DNA of 64,000 nt from Halomarinibacterium sp041392125 (GTDB lineage: Bacteria; Bacteroidota; Bacteroidia; Flavobacteriales; Flavobacteriaceae). Under the pieces are notes generated by a model that saw nothing but the letters and a program-made list of their open reading frames with translations, was not told the origin of the DNA and searched no databases. Positions within the stretch are counted from its first letter, which is position 1; every line of letters begins with the position of its first letter. The translations under genes and the position numbers were made by a program. Positions 34,127 to 43,663 of the stretch are shown here, in pieces. The DNA lies in the NCBI GenBank assembly GCA_041392125.1, contig JAWKMR010000004.1, positions 186,001-250,000 of the forward strand, read 5' to 3'.

Positions 34127-34143
34127 CAAAAAAATAATATAGT

Positions 34144-34662
34144 TTAGTTCAATTTCTCCATGACTTTATTTTCACCATTTCCGCTAAGCATTAACCTATT
34201 ATTGTCAATAAAATACTTAACTCCTGCTTCCTCTTGTGATGTTGCATCAACAAAATAGAGATAGCCATCTTTGGTATACCATTGTGCCTTAACCACATTT
34301 TCACTTAAATCGTCTATGCTGTTTCCACCGCTATTACCTAAGGCGCTGTTTCCAGTCCAAGAAGCAAAAATTCCATCCGCAGAAAACTGAAAAAAATAAT
34401 CGGTTGTTAATGAGGTGTAATCACCACCATAACCAGAACTTAATACTTCTGTATAACGCCAAGTACCTATTAATCTGGCATCTCTTTCTTTTGTATTCAT
34501 AGTATTTGAATGAAGGGATAGGTTTTTTTCGCTTGCGATACTATCTTTTTGTATCGGTTCAATTTGAGACTTTTCATTAAAATTAGTACAAGCCAAAAAT
34601 AAACATAGTACCGTGGTTACATAGAATAGTACAAAACCAATTTTATAAAAAACCTGTTTCAT
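34144..34662 (-). CDS. Small lipoprotein with lipocalin-like domain
   Basis: 172 residues. The hydrophobic signal ends at the lipobox LFLACT (Cys25). A polar linker leads into a lipocalin-like start LIGTWRYTEV, followed by beta-rich sequence with FQFSADGIFASW and DGYLYFVDA. Such domains are common in Bacteroidota lipoproteins of unknown function. The gene begins 8 bp after the stop of fibre gene 2 on the same strand and ends in its own terminator, so the two are one operon. It could assist export or anchoring of the fibre; that is inference from position. Confidence 0.7.
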   Translation of the reverse strand: MKQVFYKIGFVLFYVTTVLCLFLACTNFNEKSQIEPIQKDSIASEKNLSLHSNTMNTKERDARLIGTWRYTEVLSSGYGGDYTSLTTDYFFQFSADGIFASWTGNSALGNSGGNSIDDLSENVVKAQWYTKDGYLYFVDATSQEEAGVKYFIDNNRLMLSGNGENKVMEKLN

Positions 34663-34670
34663 AATAGTAA

Positions 34671-37367
34671 CTATTTATTATTTTTTAGTGTTTTAATTTG
34701 GTCTTTCAATTCCTCAATTTGTTCTTGCTGTTCTTGAATGGCTTTCACTAAAACAGGTATTATTTCGGCATAGTTAACCCCTAATCTTTCTGCAGGAACC
34801 CATTCTTTGTTGCCATTTTCATCTAGGTTCTTCCATTCTTTATCCACCACTACTTCGGGTAATATTTCTTTTAAATCTTGTGCCATAAATCCTAAATGGG
34901 TCGCATGTTTGTCGATGTTTGGGTCTATCCATTGATACGTTTTGGGTTGTAATTGCATGATTTTATCAAGACCATAGGTTAATTCTTTTATTTCCTGTTT
35001 TTCACGAGCATCACTGGTTTGTATAGTCCCTAGAGTAGCAAAAACAGCGGACCATCTTCTTGTACTGGAACCCAATGTTTTTCCATTATTCAAAGAAGGA
35101 ACAAATTCTGTGGCCGTAAAACTAAATTCTGAAATTATGGATGCAAAATCTGATACCCCTCTAAAAATAGTCAACTCGCCATTGCTGTCTATGATTCGCC
35201 AATCATTTCCAAAATTTCCTGTTCTTAACAATTCCAAACCTGCTTGAAATGAAGGCCCACCAGTAATTCTAACATAGACATCTCCTCCTCCGGTAATTTC
35301 TAATTCTCGCGATGGAGTAAGAGTACCTAAGCCTACATCACCCGCACTGGTAATGGCCATTCTATTGGTATTTCCTCCTGTTCTAAAAATAAGTCCATTA
35401 TTTAATGCTGAATTATTAAAAATAATACCCCCTTCAATGGAAGCAACTTCAGAACCAAAAAGGATTCCTTTTTCAGTGGTACTGGGGGTTAAAAAATGCT
35501 GATAAACATTTGTATTATTCTCTACCAATAAGCCTGTATTTCCATTGGAGGTTCCACCACTAACACCATTTGAAATATGTAATCTTCTTTCGGGAGTGGT
35601 GGTACCTACTCCTACAAAGCCTGAGTTTAAAATGGTCATTCTTGCAGTATTGCCTCCCGTTCTAAAATCTAATTTCTCTGCTTGAGCACTAAAAACAACT
35701 CCTCCGCGAATAGTCCCGGCTGTTGTTCCAAATAAAAGACCCGACCCGGTAGCTGCCGAAGCATTGGGTGTTAAAAACTGGTGATACGCATCACCACTAC
35801 TTTCTGTAACCAATTGTGCTCCAGAAAAGGGTGGTACACTTGTTGTACCATTAACAATATGTAGTTTACTTGCAGGAGAAGAAGTTCCAATACCCACATT
35901 AACACTTGCCGTAGCACCATTTACCCCATTAATACTTCCCAAAACCAAACTATTGCTAGTATTTACTTGTGATCTAGCTCCAATTGCAGTCGCATTTTCT
36001 AAATTAACCGAACCTACCCTACTATTAAAACCTATTCCAGTATTAAAACTTCCTGTTTCATTACTAATTAATGCATCTCTACCAATAGCGGTATTACTGG
36101 CACCTGTAGTATTTACTTGCAAAGCCCCCACTCCTATGCCGGTATTCGAGTTAGCGGTGGTGTTTAATTGCAATGCGCCTCCGCCAAATGCGGTATTGGA
36201 AATGCCACTTACGTTTTCACGTAAAGCCAAACTTCCTACGGCAGTGTTACCAGAACTATTGATGTTTTTTGACAGTGTTTCCTCTCCTACAGCAACGTTA
36301 CTAAAACCTCCTAAATTATCTCTTAATGCTAATGACCCTATAGCCACATTTCTAAACCCAATGGTATTGGTAAATAGTGCATGATGCCCAACAGCCGTAT
36401 TATCAAAACCGGTCGTGTTCGCTACCATGGAATTTGTTCCAAAAGCCGCATTTCGTGCCCCAGTAGTATTGGCATTCATACTTGAAAACCCAAACGCACT
36501 ATTATTACTTGCCGTTACATTACTATTCAAAGAAAATGTCCCTACTGCCGTATTAAAAGAACCAGCGGTATTATTTTCCAGCGCATTATAACCTATTGCA
36601 GTATTTTGACTTGCGGTATTTGAAGCGAGAGCAAAACCGCCTATTGCAGTATTTTCTTGACCATTACTGTTAGCGCTTAATGAATTAGTACCTACGGCTG
36701 TATTATTATCTCCCGAGGTATTACTTGCCATGGATTGAACCCCAACGGCTGTATTATGGCTCCCAAGAGTATTACTTAATAGGGAATTTGCCCCAAAAGC
36801 ACTATTAGAATCTCCATTACCCGAAGCTCTTAAGGCTTGAAAACCAAAAGCACTATTCGCAAAACCAGTATTCAACTGTAGGGCAAAGGATCCAAAGGCA
36901 GCGGTGTTGACTGTATTTGCTAAACCCGACAATAACCCAAAAGAGGTCTTTGTTCCTCCTAAAATACCTGCCGGATTGTTCCCCCTAATAAATTTAAGGT
37001 CTTGATTATTGGTGGTTCCTAAAAAATTTCCGGAAGTTGCCACATTCCCGCTTAACTTCCAACCGGTATTTGCATTATTCCCTACGGGTATCCAACTGGT
37101 ACTTGCCTGTTCCCAATAGTAAAATCCGGGAGTATTGGCTCCCACAGTCGTCGATAAAAAAACTAACATCCCGTTTTGATCTACTCCGGGGTTGGTAGCA
37201 GGAAAAGCATTAATTCTGGGGATTAAAATACCATCGGTGGCCGTAGGCGTGCCCGCATTGGAGGCAGGGATGTCTAACAACGACTTTGGGGCGGTGGTAT
37301 TAATCCCTACTTGGGCTTGTATTTGGAAATATAATAGGGCAAAAAAAGATAACAAAACACATTTCAT
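34671..37367 (-). CDS. Secreted fibre-like protein 2: 17-residue repeats plus peptidase S74 chaperone domain
   Basis: 898 residues from ATG 37367, chosen because it gives a proper signal peptide (MKCVLLSFFALLYFQIQAQ); a 17-residue longer reading lacks one. It has the same N-terminal head as fibre 1 (VGINTTAPKSLLDI, GILIPRINAF, PGFYYWEQASTSWIPVGN), then about 18 repeats of NTAxGxxALxxNTTGxx. Unlike the other two it continues with several GIGTSSPASKLHI / GVGTTTPERRLHI / GLGTLTPSRELEI stalk modules of about 85 residues. The S74 domain starts at Ser785 (SDAREK), then LGFMAQDLKEILPEV and a C-terminal coiled coil. It is predicted to trimerise and self-cleave. It lies 69 bp behind the sensor kinase and 8 bp before a lipoprotein gene. 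Confidence 0.85.
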   Translation of the reverse strand: MKCVLLSFFALLYFQIQAQVGINTTAPKSLLDIPASNAGTPTATDGILIPRINAFPATNPGVDQNGMLVFLSTTVGANTPGFYYWEQASTSWIPVGNNANTGWKLSGNVATSGNFLGTTNNQDLKFIRGNNPAGILGGTKTSFGLLSGLANTVNTAAFGSFALQLNTGFANSAFGFQALRASGNGDSNSAFGANSLLSNTLGSHNTAVGVQSMASNTSGDNNTAVGTNSLSANSNGQENTAIGGFALASNTASQNTAIGYNALENNTAGSFNTAVGTFSLNSNVTASNNSAFGFSSMNANTTGARNAAFGTNSMVANTTGFDNTAVGHHALFTNTIGFRNVAIGSLALRDNLGGFSNVAVGEETLSKNINSSGNTAVGSLALRENVSGISNTAFGGGALQLNTTANSNTGIGVGALQVNTTGASNTAIGRDALISNETGSFNTGIGFNSRVGSVNLENATAIGARSQVNTSNSLVLGSINGVNGATASVNVGIGTSSPASKLHIVNGTTSVPPFSGAQLVTESSGDAYHQFLTPNASAATGSGLLFGTTAGTIRGGVVFSAQAEKLDFRTGGNTARMTILNSGFVGVGTTTPERRLHISNGVSGGTSNGNTGLLVENNTNVYQHFLTPSTTEKGILFGSEVASIEGGIIFNNSALNNGLIFRTGGNTNRMAITSAGDVGLGTLTPSRELEITGGGDVYVRITGGPSFQAGLELLRTGNFGNDWRIIDSNGELTIFRGVSDFASIISEFSFTATEFVPSLNNGKTLGSSTRRWSAVFATLGTIQTSDAREKQEIKELTYGLDKIMQLQPKTYQWIDPNIDKHATHLGFMAQDLKEILPEVVVDKEWKNLDENGNKEWVPAERLGVNYAEIIPVLVKAIQEQQEQIEELKDQIKTLKNNK

Positions 37368-37436
37368 AGCAGGTATTTTTTGAAATACTAAATTGCCATG
37401 ATTACCCTTTTTCCACAATACTACTTTAGGCGTATT

Positions 37437-39209
37437 TTACAGCGATACTTTTAGGATTGCCTTAAATCCATTTTCTGAAGTATAAAGAAATTGCCCCTTG
37501 TGAAGCTTCATTCGCTTTTCAATATTAAGCAAGCCGTTTCCTAAATTATTCTCTTTTGAAAACCCAACTCCATTGTCTTCAAAAGTCAATTGAAGTTGCT
37601 TTTTTTCAGAAAAGTTTACTTTTAATACAGCTTGTGTAGCATTAGCATGTTTTAATGTATTGGTAATTAATTCCTTTACGCAATAAAACAAATTTTTCCG
37701 AAGTTGTCCCGAAAGAGGATTATCTAAACCATCAACCAGATCTTGATAATAGTGAAAATCAACACCGGTTCCTTCAAAAGTTTTGGAAGCATAGTGCTTT
37801 ACATATTCCAGAAATCCTTGCAGGGTATCGTTGGCTTCATTTAAGGTCCATATAAAAGTATTAAGTCGCTGACTTATTTCGGCTCCTGTTCTATATATTT
37901 TCGATGCACTTTGTTTTTGTTCAGTAGACAATGAAGGGTTATTTTCAAGTAGCTGCGAATGTATCAAGATACTGGTTAACCCACTGCCAATATCGTCGTG
38001 CAGGTCATTGCTAATTTCAATCTTTTGTTGTAGTAATTTATGTTGTTCCTTATTTTTTCTTCGGAATAAAAGCACCATCACAATCAATAAAAAAATAACC
38101 AGTAGCAAAGCAATAAACTGAAATAAGTTTAGCTTTTCTTGTCTTTCAAATTCATTTCGTTGCAGATTGAATAACTCCTTTTCGGTTTCAATATATTGTT
38201 GTGAAATATCCTGAATTAAAGAATTGCCTTGTAACCGAATGGAATCTTCAATTTGTAATATTTTATGCTGAAGCAAAATGGTTTCCAGAGGCATTTGCAG
38301 AGAATCGAAAACAGTAACTGCTTCTTTATAAAAAAGCTTTTTAAAAAGGGTATTTATTGGATATTTTAGAAGCAACTGTTCCCCTTCTTTAAAATGTTTT
38401 ATGACAGAATCCTTTTTGTGAAAGGACGCATGCATCATAAAACCCTCTGCCAGGGTTGCGACATCATAATACGTAAACAGTAGTGCAGTTTCTTTACTTT
38501 TTTTCAAGTAAAACAATGCACTATCATTATTTTTTTTTCCTAAATGAATAAGCCCGAAGGTTTGCTCGCAATTGGCTATTGCACGACCACTATTTTGAAA
38601 TTGGGCAATTTTATATGCCTTCGAATTGTAATAATAAGCACTATCCCATTGTTTTAGCTGTAATTTAAGTTGCCCTAAATTATTATAAATGTGTTCGGGT
38701 AATATGAATGTTCTATGGTGATGGCGGCTAGTTACTTTTGGATATAATTTCTCAGCGTTTTTTAAAGCTTTTTGTGCCGCTTCGTACTTCTGAATTTCAA
38801 AATTGTTGATTCCTTTAAAAAAATAGAGGTCTGCTAATGCTATACTATCGTTTTCCTTGTTAGCTATTTCAATACCTTTATCGGCTTCAGTAATTCCAAA
38901 CTGAAAAAGCCCGAAATAATAAAAAAGCTCCGATTGTAAACTCGATACATCTGTTGAAGGTAAAATTGTTGCCTTTTCAGCATTCCATATTTTACAGGAA
39001 TCTATCCATTTTTGCGCTTTTGAAATTTCATCGGTTTCAAGATAAAATTCTGAAATTTTAAAACTATTAATAACCCTGCAATCAATGGTTTTACAATTAG
39101 CAATTTCTGCCATATATTGTTCTTCAGAAACTTGAGGAAAGCTTATGGAAGTATATAAAAAAAGCAGCATAATAATACTTTTCAATATGTGCCATTTACT
39201 ATTACGCAT
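37437..39209 (-). CDS. TPR-containing sensor histidine kinase (HisKA_3/NarX-like)
   Basis: 590 residues. The signal or anchor is MLLFLYTSISFPQ. A periplasmic region of about 330 residues is built of TPR-like helical pairs (ALADLYFFKGINNFEIQKYEAAQKAL, HIYNNLGQLKLQLKQWDSAYYYNSKAYKIAQ). One membrane helix lies near residues 363-386 (FQFIALLLVIFLLIVMVLLF). The cytoplasmic kinase core has phospho-acceptor His404 in NDLHDDIGSGL, the NTLKHANAT N-box, DNGVGF and GNGLLNIEKR ATP-binding boxes. It pairs with the LuxR-type regulator whose gene overlaps it by 8 bp. Its place between two fibre genes suggests that it controls them or senses the envelope state they affect. Confidence 0.9.
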   Translation of the reverse strand: MRNSKWHILKSIIMLLFLYTSISFPQVSEEQYMAEIANCKTIDCRVINSFKISEFYLETDEISKAQKWIDSCKIWNAEKATILPSTDVSSLQSELFYYFGLFQFGITEADKGIEIANKENDSIALADLYFFKGINNFEIQKYEAAQKALKNAEKLYPKVTSRHHHRTFILPEHIYNNLGQLKLQLKQWDSAYYYNSKAYKIAQFQNSGRAIANCEQTFGLIHLGKKNNDSALFYLKKSKETALLFTYYDVATLAEGFMMHASFHKKDSVIKHFKEGEQLLLKYPINTLFKKLFYKEAVTVFDSLQMPLETILLQHKILQIEDSIRLQGNSLIQDISQQYIETEKELFNLQRNEFERQEKLNLFQFIALLLVIFLLIVMVLLFRRKNKEQHKLLQQKIEISNDLHDDIGSGLTSILIHSQLLENNPSLSTEQKQSASKIYRTGAEISQRLNTFIWTLNEANDTLQGFLEYVKHYASKTFEGTGVDFHYYQDLVDGLDNPLSGQLRKNLFYCVKELITNTLKHANATQAVLKVNFSEKKQLQLTFEDNGVGFSKENNLGNGLLNIEKRMKLHKGQFLYTSENGFKAILKVSL

Positions 39210-39837
39210 GCCTATTTAAGTATTTGTTTACTGCTTCAACACGAGTATTTACGTGTAGTTTTTCATATATATTTTGCACATGTTTTTTTACAGTACCCAA
39301 GCTAATACAAAGTGTATCACTCACTTCTTTATTTAAGTTCCCTTTGGCTATTAAATCTAGTATTTCCATTTCTCTTTCGGTTAATAAGGACATTTCCTTA
39401 TTGGGTTTTTTAGAAAATTTGGAAAAACTACTTACTACTTTTCTGGCAATACTTGCACTCATGGGGCTTCCGCCTTCAAAAAGATCTTCCAGTGCCGAAA
39501 GTATTTTTGCAGGCCCATCGGTTTTTAAAATATAGCCACTGGCACCTGCCTCAAGGCTTTGGAATATTTTTTCATCATCTTCATACGAGGTACACATGAC
39601 AAACAATACCTGTGGACATTGCTTTTTTAACTTCGAAACACATTCAATTCCGCTTAATTTGGGTAAATTAATATCCATAAGAACGGCATCCGGCTCTAAG
39701 TCAGGTGTCTGAATTAGGGCTTCTTCCGCATTTTTAAAACTACCTATCACTTTAAATGCCAAGGAAGTATTCAACATCAAGGTCATTGCCTCTAACAAGT
39801 CTTGGTGGTCTTCTACGATAACAATTCGGTGTTTCAC
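39202..39837 (-). CDS. NarL/LuxR-family response regulator
   Basis: 211 residues from a GTG start (no ATG close by; the protein begins KHRIVIVEDHQDLLEAM). The receiver domain has phospho-acceptor Asp55 in AVLMDINLP and the conserved Lys in GYILKTD near residue 105. The C-terminal HTH is LTEREMEILDLIAKGNLNKEVSDTLCISLGTVKKHVQNIYEKLHV, typical of LuxR/NarL regulators. It is the first gene of an operon with the histidine kinase, which may extend into fibre gene 2 and the lipoprotein. Confidence 0.92.
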   Translation of the reverse strand: MKHRIVIVEDHQDLLEAMTLMLNTSLAFKVIGSFKNAEEALIQTPDLEPDAVLMDINLPKLSGIECVSKLKKQCPQVLFVMCTSYEDDEKIFQSLEAGASGYILKTDGPAKILSALEDLFEGGSPMSASIARKVVSSFSKFSKKPNKEMSLLTEREMEILDLIAKGNLNKEVSDTLCISLGTVKKHVQNIYEKLHVNTRVEAVNKYLNRHA

Positions 39838-39896
39838 ATACCTATTTTGCTACAATATTAGGTTAAAACTTTGTGATGTGAAATACGTATTTGGGA

Positions 39897-39927
39897 GTAT
39901 AAAAAAGCCCCACATTATGTAGGGCTT
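39897..39927 (-). terminator. Terminator after fibre gene 3
   Basis: On the minus strand, AAAGCCC / GGGGCTTT arms around ACATAATGT and a run of T7, about 35 bp after the stop of fibre gene 3. Confidence 0.78.
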
Positions 39928-39958
39928 TAAGGTTAAGAACAAAAACTTGGGAAGTTTT

Positions 39959-42900
39959 TTATTTAGTAACGATTTCGGAAAGCTTTAGAGTAAGAATTTC
40001 AATTTGTTTTGCATGATTTTCCAATACCGTTTTTAAAGCTTCAATTTCGTTATCTCTCTCTTTTATAGCCGATTTTTGATTTTCAATTTTTTCATTCAAT
40101 TCCTGAACCGATTTTACCAAAGGCATAATAAATTGTGAGTAAGCAACACTATAATTATCATTAGGATTGGAAGGATCTGGGACATGTAGCCCATCAAAAT
40201 TGTATCCCAATTCGTTACAAATTTTTTCAATTTCTTGGGCCAAAAATCCCGTATGCACCATTTGCGTTGCTTCAAGGGACATTTCTTTTTCAGAAAAATC
40301 ATGCACCCTATTTTTTCGTAAATGGGCATCAAATTTTGCAGTGTCGAAATGATAGGTTACGGGTCTTAATTGCGTGATAAAGGAAAGGCCTGGTACATTT
40401 TCCCTTACGTTATATTTGAAACGTGCATCGGAAGGCACGCTATAAGCTACCTGCCCTTCAATAAGGGTAATTCCTGTATTTCCCAAGCGTATTTTGTTTG
40501 ATGTATTTACAACCGAACTTTCTCCAATGGCAGTAGCATCGGTAAGGTTATTCGCCGTAGCGTTGGCATTCCACCCTAGGAATAAATTATCGGTCCCCGT
40601 TGTATTATTGGAGCCTGCATTCCAGCCCAAAGCTGTATTCCAGTTACCAGTGGTATTTTGCGAGAGCGCAGACTCTCCAATGGCCGTCAATTGGCGTGCC
40701 GTATCATTTTCATACAAGGCTAAATACCCCATGGCTGTATTGCTGTTTCCTGTGGTATTGGTGGCAAGTGCATTATGACCAAAGGCAACATTATATTCCC
40801 CTGTAGTATTATAATACATTGCCCTAAAACCCATTGCCGTATTGGAGTTCCCTGTGGTATTGCTCCATAGACTATGAGAGCCCAATGCAGAGTTATATTG
40901 CCCGACGGTATTACCATATAGAGAACCTACACCAAAGGCACTGTTATGACTACTGGTTGTACTGTTTTGTAAAGCGCCATTTCCTACAGCCGTAATATCG
41001 GTACCAATGGTATTCGCGGATACTGCTAAATAGCCAACAGCTGTATTATTTGATCCAGTGGTATTATTAATTAAAGCTTTACCCGTTGCTGTATTGTAAG
41101 ATCCTGTAGTATTTGACCCCAATGCAGATTCTCCTAAAGCTGTGTTTCGTATTCCATCTACATTGTCGGCCATAGCAGCGTATCCTATGGCTGTATTTTC
41201 ATACCCTGTTGTATTACTATCTAAAGCATTAAAACCTACTGCTACATTTCTGTCGCCAATGGAATTACTTCGTAGGGCACGAGCACCTATTGCTACGTTA
41301 TTGGAGGCAGCATTATTACTTTCTAATGCACGAAATCCCAATGAAGTATTGTTATCTCCAGTTACATTATTTGACAGAGCCCATTTACCAATCGCTGTGT
41401 TTGAATTTCCTGTAGTGTTATCTTGTAAGGTTGTATGACCAATACCGGTGTTCCCTGCTCCGGTTGTATTTGCATATAATGATTGGTAGCCAATTGCTGT
41501 GTTATCATTTGCCGTATTAAAGTATAAAGCCTGTTGCCCAATAGCAACATTATAAGAACCTATGGTATTAAAATAAGAAGCTAAATACCCAATAGCCACA
41601 TTAGATGCCCCTGTGGTTGTATTATTTAATGCCGAAGTTCCTATGGCAACCGTAGTATTCCCAGTATAGTTTTGTAATGCGTTGTAGCCTAACGCAATAT
41701 TATCATAGCCTGTTTGGTTTGAAAGTAACGCATTATTTCCCACTGCAATATTATTTTCTCCGGTAGTATTTTGTGCAGCACTATAATACCCCACTGCTAC
41801 ATTATTAGATGCTGTGGTATTGTTTTCCAATGCTCGAAAACCTATCGCGGTATTATTAGCTCCAGTTGTATTATCATACATACTATAGGTACCAATAGCT
41901 GAATTGTTATTTCCTTCGGTTGAATAACGAAGTGCATCCTTTCCAATAGCTACATTATCATTTCCAACGGTATTATCGCCTAAGCCTCTTAACCCTAATA
42001 CCGTGTTTCCTGCTCCAGAAGTATTGTCATACATCCCATAAGTGCCAACTACAGTATTTCCGCTAGCCGTTGTAGCATTTCGCAAGGTTTCTCTTCCTAT
42101 GGATACATTATCATTTCCTGTAGTATTAGCATAAAGTGAAAAAAAACCAATCCCTATATTTGAAGTTCCAGTTGTGGTAGTATATAGTGCCGCTCTTCCT
42201 ATGCCCATATTCGCACTGGTACTATTATTTCGCAGTGCATCCATCCCAATGGCCAGGTTATTGTAGCCAACCACATTTGAAAACAAAGCATTATTCCCAA
42301 TAGCCAAATTGTTTTCACCCGTAGTGTTTTGTGAAGCACTGTAGGCACCAAAGGCTAGATTATTGGAAGCAGTAGTATTGTTTTCCAATGTTCGAAAACC
42401 TATCGCCGTATTATTGGCTCCTGTCGTGTTACTGCCCATAACATAACTCCCTATAGCCGTATTGGAACTACCTGTGGTAGAACTGTAGAGGGATTGCCTT
42501 CCTATAGCAACATTGTCGTTTCCTAAAGTATTGGTATACAAAGAAAAATACCCAATTCCTATATTTGATGCTCCTGTTGTTGTTCCATACAACGCAGCCC
42601 GTCCTATGGCCATATTAGCACTGGTAAGATTATTTCTTAAGGCATCCAGCCCAATGGCTAGATTATTAAAACCAATCACATTTGAATACAAAGCGTTATT
42701 ACCAATGGCAAGATTTAATGACCCCGTGGTATTGCTTAATAAAGACTCATTTCCAATAGCCAAATTACTACTAGTGGTATTGGAGCTTAGGGTACGATAC
42801 CCCAATGCAATATTATTGCTCCCCGTGACATTATTATACATAGAAGTCCACCCCATGGAAAGATTTCTTTCTCCTGTGGTATTGGAATATAATGAAGCAA

Positions 42901-43423
42901 CCCCTACCCCAATGTTTTCATTTCCAGTTGTATTACTTAAAATAGATTCATGTCCAATAGCAATATTTGAAGCTCCTGTTGTGTTTGAAAATAGTGTGTT
43001 AAAGCCCAATCCTGTATTAAAAGTAGTAGAAGGAGAGGCGTCATTTTGTCCCGATCCTGTGCCCAAATATGTGGAGTAACCCGTAATATCAGATTTCCCA
43101 TCGGCTAAATCATTAATTTTTTTTGCTCCATTTCCGACAGACTTCCAACTTGTTGTTGCCTGCTCCCAATAATAAAAACCGGGAGTATTGACTCCTACAG
43201 TAGCAGTTAAGAAAACCATCATTCCATTTTGGGCAGCTCCAGGATTCACAGCCGGGAAATTATCAATTTTAGGAATAAGAATACCATCGGTATTGCTGGG
43301 ACTTACTGTATTTGTTGCTGAAATATCCAGCATGGCGTTGGGAGAAGTCGTATTGATTCCTACCTGTGAACTCAAAAGAAAACCCTTTAGAAAAAGGGCC
43401 ACCATAAAAAATCGCTTGAGCAT
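39959..43423 (-). CDS. Secreted fibre-like protein 3: about 49 17-residue repeats plus peptidase S74 chaperone domain
   Basis: 1154 residues, the largest of the three. The signal peptide is MLKRFFMVALFLKGFLLSSQ. The head shared with the paralogs (VGINTTSPNAMLDI, GILIPKIDNF, PGFYYWEQATTSWKSVGN) is followed from residue 136 to about 962 by roughly 49 repeats of NxAIGxxALxxNTTGxx. Within them an eight-repeat block (about 135 residues) is itself duplicated up to three times. The S74 domain starts at Ser998 (SDARFK), with LRPVTYHFD and HTGFLAQEIEKI, and is longer than in the paralogs (about 157 residues), ending in a coiled coil. Predicted trimeric surface fibre with self-released chaperone. It has its own promoter and is divergent from the LytTR two-component pair. 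Confidence 0.85.
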   Translation of the reverse strand: MLKRFFMVALFLKGFLLSSQVGINTTSPNAMLDISATNTVSPSNTDGILIPKIDNFPAVNPGAAQNGMMVFLTATVGVNTPGFYYWEQATTSWKSVGNGAKKINDLADGKSDITGYSTYLGTGSGQNDASPSTTFNTGLGFNTLFSNTTGASNIAIGHESILSNTTGNENIGVGVASLYSNTTGERNLSMGWTSMYNNVTGSNNIALGYRTLSSNTTSSNLAIGNESLLSNTTGSLNLAIGNNALYSNVIGFNNLAIGLDALRNNLTSANMAIGRAALYGTTTGASNIGIGYFSLYTNTLGNDNVAIGRQSLYSSTTGSSNTAIGSYVMGSNTTGANNTAIGFRTLENNTTASNNLAFGAYSASQNTTGENNLAIGNNALFSNVVGYNNLAIGMDALRNNSTSANMGIGRAALYTTTTGTSNIGIGFFSLYANTTGNDNVSIGRETLRNATTASGNTVVGTYGMYDNTSGAGNTVLGLRGLGDNTVGNDNVAIGKDALRYSTEGNNNSAIGTYSMYDNTTGANNTAIGFRALENNTTASNNVAVGYYSAAQNTTGENNIAVGNNALLSNQTGYDNIALGYNALQNYTGNTTVAIGTSALNNTTTGASNVAIGYLASYFNTIGSYNVAIGQQALYFNTANDNTAIGYQSLYANTTGAGNTGIGHTTLQDNTTGNSNTAIGKWALSNNVTGDNNTSLGFRALESNNAASNNVAIGARALRSNSIGDRNVAVGFNALDSNTTGYENTAIGYAAMADNVDGIRNTALGESALGSNTTGSYNTATGKALINNTTGSNNTAVGYLAVSANTIGTDITAVGNGALQNSTTSSHNSAFGVGSLYGNTVGQYNSALGSHSLWSNTTGNSNTAMGFRAMYYNTTGEYNVAFGHNALATNTTGNSNTAMGYLALYENDTARQLTAIGESALSQNTTGNWNTALGWNAGSNNTTGTDNLFLGWNANATANNLTDATAIGESSVVNTSNKIRLGNTGITLIEGQVAYSVPSDARFKYNVRENVPGLSFITQLRPVTYHFDTAKFDAHLRKNRVHDFSEKEMSLEATQMVHTGFLAQEIEKICNELGYNFDGLHVPDPSNPNDNYSVAYSQFIMPLVKSVQELNEKIENQKSAIKERDNEIEALKTVLENHAKQIEILTLKLSEIVTK
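41697..42713 (-). repeat. Higher-order repeat block inside fibre gene 3
   Basis: The 17-residue unit NLAIGNNALxSNVxGxN and its seven followers recur: copies start at about 42713, 42308 and 41760 on the minus strand. The first two are 405 bp apart, the third 558 bp, which equals 405 plus three 51-bp repeats. This indicates recent tandem duplication of eight-unit blocks plus an expansion. Confidence 0.75.
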
Positions 43424-43441
43424 AATTATAATTTTTTAAAA

Positions 43442-43449
43442 CAAAATTA
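43442..43449 (-). promoter_or_regulatory. Promoter -7 box of fibre gene 3
   Basis: The minus strand reads TAATTTTG, an exact TAnnTTTG match 18 bp before the ATG, with a TTTTG 14 bp upstream (shorter than the usual spacer). Confidence 0.45.
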
Positions 43450-43663
43450 ACGAGATGTATAGCCAAAATTTTTCTTCCCATGATGACTTGAGCCAAAACA
43501 ATAATAATTGGTAAATAATGAACCATAATTTGCATATTTTCATTCATAGATCTCTTTATCAAACTATTTTCTATTTTACACCATTCATAGGGAATTATTA
43601 GCGCTTCACTTTTTTTCGAAACTTTTGTTTTATAATTTTTCTTACTTTCAGAAAAAAAATAGA

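Noticed and set aside
42513..43079. Long plus-strand ORF antisense to fibre gene 3 (188 codons), with similar ones at 35953-36384, 40494-40778 and 41142-41438
   Set aside because: They mirror the repeated codons of the real gene, have no promoter or start context, and encode low-complexity sequence.
31084..43423. Regular 51-bp repeats that could suggest a CRISPR array or satellite DNA
   Set aside because: The repeats stay in one open frame, encode a 17-residue motif and vary at third positions; there are no identical repeats with unique spacers.
31084..43423. Prophage, because of tail-fibre-type S74 domains
   Set aside because: No capsid, terminase, portal, integrase or lysis genes are present; the proteins have signal peptides and lie beside two-component systems.
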